A stretch of DNA of 64,000 nt from Gordonia otitidis NBRC 100426 (GTDB lineage: Bacteria; Actinomycetota; Actinomycetes; Mycobacteriales; Mycobacteriaceae): contig NZ_BAFB01000087.1 of the NCBI RefSeq assembly GCF_000248075.1, forward strand, positions 1-64,000, written 5' to 3'. Under the pieces are notes generated by a model. It was not told the origin of the DNA, ran no database searches, and worked only from the letters and a program-made list of their open reading frames with translations. The stretch's first letter is position 1; every line of letters starts with the position of its first letter. Both the position numbers and the translations under genes were made by a program. Below are positions 58,045-64,000 of the stretch, piece after piece.

Positions 58045-59010
58045 TCACTGGATCGGGGCAGCTCCTGACAGTTCGACGACGGCGACTGAGTCGGTGTCGA
58101 TGAGCGCGGGGTGCGGCGGCTGCGTTCCTGCCAGGGATGCGGCCGCGGCACCGTAGGCGACCGCCGAGCGCAGGCGGTCGGGTTCGGTGGCACCGCTCGA
58201 CTCCGCGATGAGGTAGCCGGCGAGGGAGGCGTCACCCGCACCGACGGTGCTGCGCGGCACGATGGGTGGCGGTGTGGCCAACCAACTGCCCGTCTGACTC
58301 GTGAGCACAGCACCGGCTGCCCCCAGCGTGGCGAGCACCGAACCCTGTGTCCTGGCGATCAATTCGCGAGACGCTGCGACCACCGGGCAGAAATCACGCG
58401 CTGCGATCGCTCTGGCGAGTTCGGCTGCATCTGCGCCGATGACCTCGGCGAGCTCTTCGTCGTTCGGCTTGATCAGGTCGACGGGCCCCGACGTCGCGGC
58501 GCCCAGCGGTGCTCCGGAGGTGTCGATGGCGACCCGGCACCCGTTCGCGACGAGGCGATCGGCGATGGTGCGATACCAGTCGTCGGGAACCCCCGGCGGA
58601 AGCGAGCCGCACAGCGCGATCCACGACGCATCGGCCGCGCAGGCGAGGATGAGTGCTGTGAGTTCGTTGAGTTCTGCGGGCCCGAGCGCGTTGCCGGGCG
58701 CATTGATCTTCGTCGTCGTCCCGTCGGCCTCGGCCACTGTGACGTTGTTGCGCACGTCGCCGTCGATGTCGATCGTGCGGTAGGGCAGAGCGACGGCATC
58801 GAGAGCGCTGAGCAGTGGATCGCCCGCATGGGCGGGCAGTACCGCCACGGTCGCGATGCCCGAGCCCGCCACCACACGGGAGACATTGACCCCTTTGCCG
58901 CCCGGCTCCGCCCGTGCGCTCACGCTGCGCTGGACCTCACCCCGTAGCAACGGGCCGGAGATCTCCAGCGTTCGATCGAGACTGGGATTGGCTGTGACCG
59001 TGAGGATCAT
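58045..59010 (-). CDS. fruK: 1-phosphofructokinase
   Basis: FruK phosphorylates fructose-1-phosphate to the 1,6-bisphosphate. The 321-residue PfkB-family kinase has VTANPSLDRTLEI, PGGKGVNVSRV and the anion-hole/catalytic motif STVGAGDASLAG. It overlaps fruR by 4 bp (ATGA) and is 121 bp before fruA. That gap is G/T-rich with simple repeats and no gene. Confidence 0.94.
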   Translation of the reverse strand: MILTVTANPSLDRTLEISGPLLRGEVQRSVSARAEPGGKGVNVSRVVAGSGIATVAVLPAHAGDPLLSALDAVALPYRTIDIDGDVRNNVTVAEADGTTTKINAPGNALGPAELNELTALILACAADASWIALCGSLPPGVPDDWYRTIADRLVANGCRVAIDTSGAPLGAATSGPVDLIKPNDEELAEVIGADAAELARAIAARDFCPVVAASRELIARTQGSVLATLGAAGAVLTSQTGSWLATPPPIVPRSTVGAGDASLAGYLIAESSGATEPDRLRSAVAYGAAAASLAGTQPPHPALIDTDSVAVVELSGAAPIQ

Positions 59011-59777
59011 GCGATCACGACCTCGATGCCGCGTGCCGAGAGCGCTGCGGAGAACTCAGGATCGATGCCGTCGTCGGTGATCAGCACGTCGACGTCGTCG
59101 AGTGACGCGAAGGAGCTGAAGTCGTCCCGGTTCATCTTCGACGAATCGGCGAGCACGACGACGCGTTGTGCTGCGGCGATGATGGCAGTCTTGACCGCGG
59201 CCTCCTCGACATCGGGGGTCGACAGTCCGTGGGCCTCGCTGATCCCGTTCGTGCCGACGAAGGCCACCGATGCCCGCATCCGGCTCAGCGCGGCGACGGT
59301 GTCGGCGCCGACCGCGGCCTGGGTGAGCCCGCGAACCCGACCACCGACCATGAGCAGCGTGGCCCGCTCGTGCGCTGTGAGCGCCTGTCCGAGCTGCAGG
59401 CTGGTGGAGATCACCGTCAGTCTGCGGTCTGCGGGTAGGAGTTTCGCAGCCTGGTACGTGGTGGTGCCCGCGTCGAAGATCACCGATCCTCCGTCGGAGG
59501 GCAGGAATCTCATGGCAGCGCGCGCTATCGACGCCTTCTCCTCGGTATGGGCGGACTCGCGTTGGTCGAGCCCCAGCTCATCGAGAACCTCGACCGCTCC
59601 TGCCTTGACCGCACCCCCGTGGACGCGCTGCAGGCTGCCGGCGCGTTCGAGCACGGCCAGATCGCGACGCACCGTCTCGCTGGTCACCTCGAACCTGTCG
59701 GCCAACGCGGTCACGGAGGCGCGGCCGTGCGTGCGCACCTGATCCGCTATTGCCCGCTGTCGCTCTTCGGCGTACAC
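59007..59777 (-). CDS. fruR: DeoR-family regulator of the fructose operon
   Basis: The 256-residue protein has a DeoR winged helix (RQRAIADQVRTHGRASVTAL; FEVTSETVRRDLAVLERAG) and a sugar-phosphate sensor domain (DAGTTTYQAAKLL). FruR of this type represses fru genes until fructose-1-phosphate accumulates. The start is GTG 59777 with GGAG upstream. It is divergent from ptsI across a 197-bp gap holding a candidate operator. Confidence 0.92.
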   Translation of the reverse strand: MYAEERQRAIADQVRTHGRASVTALADRFEVTSETVRRDLAVLERAGSLQRVHGGAVKAGAVEVLDELGLDQRESAHTEEKASIARAAMRFLPSDGGSVIFDAGTTTYQAAKLLPADRRLTVISTSLQLGQALTAHERATLLMVGGRVRGLTQAAVGADTVAALSRMRASVAFVGTNGISEAHGLSTPDVEEAAVKTAIIAAAQRVVVLADSSKMNRDDFSSFASLDDVDVLITDDGIDPEFSAALSARGIEVVIA

Positions 59778-59877
59778 CTGTCGTCTCCGATCTGTGGTGT
59801 GGCTCTCACGTCGGAAGCCCGGCTGTGAGTTTCTGTTGTTTTCGATGTTGATATATCTGGTTTTACGCCCGACTGTG

Positions 59878-59905
59878 TTGACAAGTCAAGCGTTTGGAGT
59901 AACTT
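59878..59905 (+). promoter_or_regulatory. ptsI promoter with overlapping inverted repeat
   Basis: TTGACA (59878-59883), 16 nt, TAACTT (59900-59905) is the best consensus promoter in the window. TTGAC-AA-GTCAA (59878-59889) is an inverted repeat covering the -35 box, a plausible FruR operator. The neighbouring 59830-59870 stretch is unusually AT-rich. Confidence 0.6.
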
Positions 59906-59974
59906 TGATCACAGAACATGTCGGCAGTGAGCACCACTCACCCGGCAGATGGGCCCGGAAGGCGGTAGTCACAC

Positions 59975-61690
59975 ATGGAGAATCACTTGGTATCGGACGA
60001 TCGGGTCTCAATGAATGGACAGGGAGAGCTGACGGGAACCCCCGTCGTCGCGGGATACGCCTACGGCCCCGCGCTGTGGCCAGGTGGCCGCGTCGAACAC
60101 GACGATCGGCTACTCGGGGCCGACCGAACTCTCGCCGACGAGGAACGCGGCGCCGAGGCCGACAGGCTGGCGGCCGCCGCCGCAACGGTGGCGGGCCGAC
60201 TGCGCAACCGCGCGTCGCACGCGTCGGGCGCCGCGGCAGAGGTGCTGAATGCGACCGCCGGTCTGGCCGAGGACAGGGGATGGATAGGCGCGGCCAACAA
60301 GCTCGTCGCCGCCGGTACACCGGCACCCGCGGCAGTCGTCGCCGCGACGCAGACCTTCGCCGAGATGTTCGCCAAACTCGGTGGGCTGATGGCCGAACGC
60401 ATCACCGACCTCAACGATGTGCGAGACCGCATCGTCGCTGAACTCCTCGGCGAGCCCGAGCCGGGAATCCCGACCCCCACGCAACCATCGGTCCTGCTCT
60501 CCGACGATCTCGCTCCCGCCGACACCGCGGGCCTCGACCCGACGGTCATCGTCGGCCTCGTCACACGGCTGGGCGGGCCGACGAGCCATACGGCGATCAT
60601 CGCGAGGCAACTGGGTATCCCGTGCGTGGTCGCCGTGGCCGGACTCGGTGAGATCACCTCCGGTACAGAGGTGTTGATCGACGGGGCAGCGGGCTCGGTT
60701 GTCGTCGAACCCGATCCCGCCTCGGCTCGGGAACTCGTCGAGCGTGGCGCTGCAGAGGCTGCGCTGGTCGCCGCGTGGAGTGGACCCGGGCGGACCGCCG
60801 ACGGCGTCGACGTGGCGATCCTCGCGAATGTCGCCGACGGCGCGTCGGCGCGAAGCGCTGCAGATGCGCCGGTCGAGGGGATCGGGTTGTTCCGCACCGA
60901 GTTGGCGTTTCTCGACCGGGGCGACGAGCCGAGCGTCGACGAGCAGACGCGACTCTATCGCGACGTGCTCGATGCGTTCGATGGCCAGAAGGTCGTCATC
61001 AGGACGCTGGATGCGGGTTCGGACAAACCGTTGGCGTTCATCGAGCACCCCGACGAGGCGAATCCAGCTCTCGGGGTGCGGGGCAACCGGATCGCCGCGG
61101 ATCATCCCGAGATCGTGCGCGGACAGCTCGATGCGATTGCACGCGCCGCGACCGAAACGGGGTCGCGGCCCTGGGTGATGGCGCCCATGATCGCCACCGC
61201 CGCGGAGGCTGCACAGTTCGCGGGCATGGTGCGCGAACGTGGTCTGACTGCCGGCGTGATGATCGAGATCCCCGCAGCGGCGATCCTCGCTCGGGCGATC
61301 CTGGCCGAGGTCGACTTCGTGTCGATCGGAACCAACGACCTGACGCAGTACACGATGGCCGCCGACCGCATGTCCGCGGAACTGGCCGAACTGACCGATC
61401 CGTGGCAACCCGCCGTGCTCGCGTTGATCGCGCAGGTCGCTGATGCCGGGGCAGAGCTGAACAAGCCCGTGGGAGTCTGCGGTGAGGCAGCGGCCGATCC
61501 GGCGTTGGCGTGCGTGCTCGTCGGACTCGGTGTCACCTCGTTGTCGGCTGCTCCGGCCGCAACGCCTGCGGTGGGAGCAAAGCTGTCGACGGTGACACTC
61601 GACCAGTGTCGGGCAGCGGCCGCTGCAGTACTCCAGACCACGAGCCCGACTCTCGCCCGCCGCGCTGCCGCCGAGCACCTCGACGACTGA
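59975..61690 (+). CDS. ptsI: PTS enzyme I
   Basis: Enzyme I takes phosphate from phosphoenolpyruvate and passes it to HPr. The 571-residue product has the active His205 in LGGPTSHTAIIARQLG, the PEP-binding GIGLFRTELAFLDR and VSIGTNDLTQYTMAADR, and the C-terminal GVCGEAAADP. ATG 59975 is used; ATG 60011 (MNGQGELTG) is possible. It has its own promoter divergent from fruR. Confidence 0.95.
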   Translation: MENHLVSDDRVSMNGQGELTGTPVVAGYAYGPALWPGGRVEHDDRLLGADRTLADEERGAEADRLAAAAATVAGRLRNRASHASGAAAEVLNATAGLAEDRGWIGAANKLVAAGTPAPAAVVAATQTFAEMFAKLGGLMAERITDLNDVRDRIVAELLGEPEPGIPTPTQPSVLLSDDLAPADTAGLDPTVIVGLVTRLGGPTSHTAIIARQLGIPCVVAVAGLGEITSGTEVLIDGAAGSVVVEPDPASARELVERGAAEAALVAAWSGPGRTADGVDVAILANVADGASARSAADAPVEGIGLFRTELAFLDRGDEPSVDEQTRLYRDVLDAFDGQKVVIRTLDAGSDKPLAFIEHPDEANPALGVRGNRIAADHPEIVRGQLDAIARAATETGSRPWVMAPMIATAAEAAQFAGMVRERGLTAGVMIEIPAAAILARAILAEVDFVSIGTNDLTQYTMAADRMSAELAELTDPWQPAVLALIAQVADAGAELNKPVGVCGEAAADPALACVLVGLGVTSLSAAPAATPAVGAKLSTVTLDQCRAAAAAVLQTTSPTLARRAAAEHLDD

Positions 61691-61717
61691 GGAGCGCCAC
61701 GCGATGATCGACGGGCG

Positions 61718-62458
61718 TCAGACCCGTCGCATCACCGTCACGACCTTGCCGAGGATGGCGGCGTCGTCGCCGGGGATCGGATCGAAGAGCGGATTGTGCG
61801 GCATCAGCCACACGTGTCCGTCCTTGCGCTTGAAGGTCTTCACTGTCGCCTCGCCGTCGATCATCGCCGCGACGATGTCGCCGTTGTCGGCGACGTTCTG
61901 CTGACGAACCACCACCCAGTCTCCGTCGCAGATGGCGGCATCGATCATCGATTCGCCGACCACCCGGAGCAGGAACAGTGAGCCCTCGCCGACGAGTTCG
62001 CGCGGCAGCGGGAACACATCTTCGACCGCTTCCTCCGCGAGGATCGGCCCGCCGGCCGCGATGCGTCCGAGAACCGGAACGAAGGTGGGCGTGGGGAGAT
62101 CTCCGTTGACCGCGTCCGAGTGCATCGCGTCAGGAGCCTCGGAGACGTTCACCGCACGGGGGCGGTTGGCATCACGCTTGAGGAGACCCTTGCGTTCGAG
62201 CGTGCGCAGCTGGTGGGCGACCGAGGAGGTCGACGTGAGGCCGACGGCATCGCCGATCTCACGAATGCTGGGCGGATAGCCGCGTTCGCGCACCGACTTG
62301 CGGATCACGTCGAGAACGCCGCGTTGCCGATCGGTCAGTGATGCCTCGGCGGCAGCCGGATCGATCTGCGGTTCGGCATCACCCCCACTCTTCTTGGCGG
62401 CGACGCCGCGACCGCTGCCTTTCGGCGCCGACGGGCCGCGCCGTGACTTCTCTGTCAT
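61718..62458 (-). CDS. lexA: LexA repressor
   Basis: LexA represses SOS genes and self-cleaves on RecA filaments. The 246-residue product has a winged helix ([41 protein letters not shown]), cleavage bond Ala135-Gly136 (GRIAAGGPI), Ser170 (VGESMIDAA) and Lys207 (ATVKTFKR). A 38-residue Lys/Gly/Ala/Ser-rich N-terminal extension precedes the usual start. It is divergent from the LysM gene. Two SOS boxes lie in between. Confidence 0.97.
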   Translation of the reverse strand: MTEKSRRGPSAPKGSGRGVAAKKSGGDAEPQIDPAAAEASLTDRQRGVLDVIRKSVRERGYPPSIREIGDAVGLTSTSSVAHQLRTLERKGLLKRDANRPRAVNVSEAPDAMHSDAVNGDLPTPTFVPVLGRIAAGGPILAEEAVEDVFPLPRELVGEGSLFLLRVVGESMIDAAICDGDWVVVRQQNVADNGDIVAAMIDGEATVKTFKRKDGHVWLMPHNPLFDPIPGDDAAILGKVVTVMRRV

Positions 62459-62584
62459 CGAATCCGTCCTTTCCGGATGTGTGCTGTGGTCGGGGTACCG
62501 CTGCTCGGGAATCGGCTCGGTCGTGTCGAGACCGGTCCGCGGTGCATCATCTGGCGCCGAGACTATCCGAGGCCTCCGACAACA

Positions 62585-62600
62585 TCAAACATTTGTTCGA
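62585..62600. promoter_or_regulatory. SOS box 1 (lexA-proximal)
   Basis: TCAAACATTTGTTCGA differs from a perfect TCGAAC-N4-GTTCGA palindrome at one base. It lies 127 bp upstream of the lexA ATG. Confidence 0.75.
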
Positions 62601-62614
62601 CGTGTCGCACGACT

Positions 62615-62637
62615 TTGTCAGACCCCCGTGATAGAAC
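62615..62637 (+). promoter_or_regulatory. RecA-NDp-like promoter of the LysM gene
   Basis: TTGTCAGAC, 8 nt, then TAGAAC. The -35-like part is identical to the recA proximal promoter (TTGTCAGAC); the -10 lacks the final T of TAnnnT. It suggests LexA-independent induction through PafBC. Confidence 0.55.
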
Positions 62638-62653
62638 TCGAACATCCGTTCAT
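62638..62653. promoter_or_regulatory. SOS box 2 (LysM-proximal)
   Basis: TCGAACATCCGTTCAT contains the intact GAAC-N4-GTTC core and directly follows the LysM promoter, ideally placed to block it. Confidence 0.7.
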
Positions 62654-62683
62654 CGAACGCATGATCGAGCACTGGAGGTAGCG

Positions 62684-63292
62684 ATGACCACCCTGTTGAG
62701 CCCCCTGGACGCCCGCCCGGAGTCCTCTCTGCAGACCCCCCTGACAACCCCGCCGGCCCCGATCACGGTCACGGCCAGGGCCACGTCCGCGTTCGCGCCG
62801 ACGCCCGTGCGGACGTCCGCGCGTCGTGCCGCGCCTCGACGAGTGTCGACGGGCCATGGTGTGACCACCGACCGGGCGGCGCGGGGGACGGGCCGAAACT
62901 CCCACGCGGGCGTTGCGCCTCGGAATCGTCCTGCGCAGGCAGCGGTGACCGCACGCCCGGTCGGCACTCGCTGTGCCGGCGGAGTCGGCGAGTTGACCGC
63001 CGCTCCTCGTCGGCGGGCGACGCTGTTGGCGGTGCTCGCAGGCGTCGGACTCGCACTGACCGTCTGGGTCGTCGGTGTCGTCGGTGCCGACTACCAGCGC
63101 GCCACCACGCCGACAGCGACGTCGACGCAGGTCGTGCACGTGCGTGCGGGCGATTCGCTGAGTTCGATCGCGCAGCGGGTCGCACCCGATGTAGCTCGCC
63201 AGACTGTGATCGACGAGATCGTCGATCTCAATGATCTGCCGTCGAGTGGCCTGCGCGTGGGGCAACCCCTGCTCACGCCGACCTATCGCTGA
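62684..63292 (+). CDS. LysM-domain membrane protein, DNA-damage regulated
   Basis: The 202-residue protein has a low-complexity Thr/Pro/Ala/Arg cytoplasmic part (about 1-105) and one transmembrane helix ([21 protein letters not shown] region). An extracytoplasmic LysM domain follows ([20 protein letters not shown]). It sits beside lexA exactly as Rv2719c in M. tuberculosis, a DNA-damage-induced cell-wall protein affecting division; DivS of Corynebacterium occupies the same spot. By analogy it may delay septation during SOS. No catalytic hydrolase domain is visible. GGAGGTAGCG precedes ATG 62684. Confidence 0.88.
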   Translation: MTTLLSPLDARPESSLQTPLTTPPAPITVTARATSAFAPTPVRTSARRAAPRRVSTGHGVTTDRAARGTGRNSHAGVAPRNRPAQAAVTARPVGTRCAGGVGELTAAPRRRATLLAVLAGVGLALTVWVVGVVGADYQRATTPTATSTQVVHVRAGDSLSSIAQRVAPDVARQTVIDEIVDLNDLPSSGLRVGQPLLTPTYR

Positions 63293-63353
63293 GAACAGGG
63301 CGGTATTCTCGATGCCACAGGGTCCAGTCGGAAACCGACACGGTCACCGCCTC

Positions 63354-63398
63354 GGTCTCGAGCCCGCCGGTCGTCTGACGATCGACCGGGTCGAGACC
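63354..63398 (+). other. Hairpin in the nrdR leader
   Basis: GGTCTCGA (63354-63361) and TCGAGACC (63391-63398) pair perfectly, enclosing GGTCG/CGACC. It lies 40 nt before nrdR and could terminate the LysM transcript or structure the nrdR leader. Confidence 0.5.
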
Positions 63399-63437
63399 TG
63401 CGGAGCCGATGCGTCCCGAGATTTGCACGAGGACTAC

Positions 63438-64000
63438 ATGCGCTGCCCGTTTTGCAAGAACGAAGACACCAAGGTCGTCGATTCGCGTGTCGCCGACGAG
63501 GGACAGGCGATCCGACGCCGCCGCGCCTGCAGTGAATGTGGTCGCCGGTTCTCCACTGTGGAGAGTGCGGTGCTCGCCGTGGTGAAACGAAACGGGGTCA
63601 CGGAGCCGTTCAGCAGGGAAAAGGTGATGCGCGGAGTCCGCCGCGCCTGTCAGGGACGACACGTGAACGAAGACGACCTGGCGCAACTGGCCCAGCAGGT
63701 CGAAGATGCGGTACGGGCGTCCGGTTCCGCCGAGATACCCAGCAACGAGGTCGGTTTGGCCATCCTCCGACCCCTTCGCGACCTCGACGAGGTGGCGTAT
63801 CTGCGTTTCGCGTCGGTCTACCGTTCCTTCGACTCGCTTGACGACTTCCAGCGCGAGATCGACGACCTGCAGGGCACTCTCACCGGGTCGCGAAACACCG
63901 CGGACGACGACGCCGCACCGGGTGGCCCCGACGCCGACCACGCTGGTGCCACTCCCGACGATTCGAACGCGGCGACCTCCCCGGCCGCGGTGTCAGCTGA
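63438..64000 (+). CDS. nrdR: Transcriptional repressor NrdR (3' end outside window)
   Basis: NrdR represses ribonucleotide reductase genes, sensing ATP/dATP. The product starts [17 protein letters not shown] with zinc-ribbon Cys3, Cys6, Cys31 and Cys34. The ATP-cone follows ([24 protein letters not shown]), then [15 protein letters not shown] near residue 120. No stop occurs before the window end, so at least 187 codons are present. Most NrdR proteins have about 150-160 residues; the excess is an Asp/Ala/Pro-rich tail. The gene follows lexA-LysM as in mycobacteria. Confidence 0.95.
   Translation, partial: MRCPFCKNEDTKVVDSRVADEGQAIRRRRACSECGRRFSTVESAVLAVVKRNGVTEPFSREKVMRGVRRACQGRHVNEDDLAQLAQQVEDAVRASGSAEIPSNEVGLAILRPLRDLDEVAYLRFASVYRSFDSLDDFQREIDDLQGTLTGSRNTADDDAAPGGPDADHAGATPDDSNAATSPAAVSA

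Noticed and set aside
60110-61678. A 522-codon open frame antisense to ptsI
   Set aside because: Shadow of enzyme I; no domain and no ribosome binding site.

Overview
The window is a 64 kb stretch of high-GC chromosome from an actinobacterium of the order Mycobacteriales. Gene order and protein content (infB-rbfA-nrnA-dinF, pptH-pptT-truB-ribF-rpsO-pnp, dapB, thyA-dfrA-thyX-dapA-rnj, ftsK, clgR-pspA, DUF3046-recA-recX, gluABCD, miaB-miaA-dapF-hflX, lexA-LysM-nrdR) follow the Mycobacterium/Gordonia/Rhodococcus backbone. A Gordonia-like genus is my best guess, but the sequence alone does not fix it. Almost all of it is conserved housekeeping DNA. I saw no tRNA or rRNA gene, insertion sequence, prophage or CRISPR array.

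Layout. 1-9.7 kb: translation and RNA genes (infB end, rbfA, nrnA), a frameshifted MATE transporter, the opposing pair pptH/pptT, truB, a divergent MntR-type regulator, ribF and rpsO. 10-18 kb: pnp, a CBS/nucleotidyltransferase protein, an NRDE protein, ald with its divergent regulator aldR, and dapB. 18-31 kb: small conserved proteins, thyA, dfrA, a YcaQ/AlkX-like glycosylase, a HAD phosphatase, an amidase, thyX, dapA, RNase J and a secreted PtpB-like phosphatase. 31-40 kb: ftsK, a Mn2+ riboswitch driving a TerC-family exporter, argA-like, pgsA, clgR, pspA, a glycosyltransferase and DUF3046. 40-43.6 kb: a reverse transcriptase of retron type lies between DUF3046 and recA, followed by recA-recX. 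43.6-55.5 kb: a glutamate-type ABC importer, miaB, DUF349 protein, miaA, dapF, hflX. 55.5-61.7 kb: a complete fructose PTS (fruR-fruK-fruA-ptsH and divergent ptsI). 61.7-64 kb: lexA, a LysM protein and nrdR (cut by the window end).

The most interesting object is the reverse transcriptase at about 40.2-41.4 kb on the minus strand. Immediately upstream, on the same strand, is a 150-nt segment bounded by a 15-bp inverted repeat (two G-U wobbles) that encloses four hairpins and begins about 3 nt after a predicted transcription start. This is the layout of a retron msr-msd next to its RT. It sits beside the DNA-damage-controlled recA promoters.

Regulation is unusually readable. At least fifteen genes have a TAnnnT -10 hexamer 6-8 nt before an ATG or GTG, the pattern of leaderless transcripts. 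DNA-damage control is visible as LexA boxes at recA and lexA/LysM and as PafBC-type (RecA-NDp) promoters. Manganese is handled by an MntR-like repressor and by a yybP-ykoY riboswitch. clgR carries a SigE-like promoter. Two genes (the MATE transporter and the glycosyltransferase) appear to lack any ATG/GTG/TTG start compatible with their conserved N-termini and may start at CTG.
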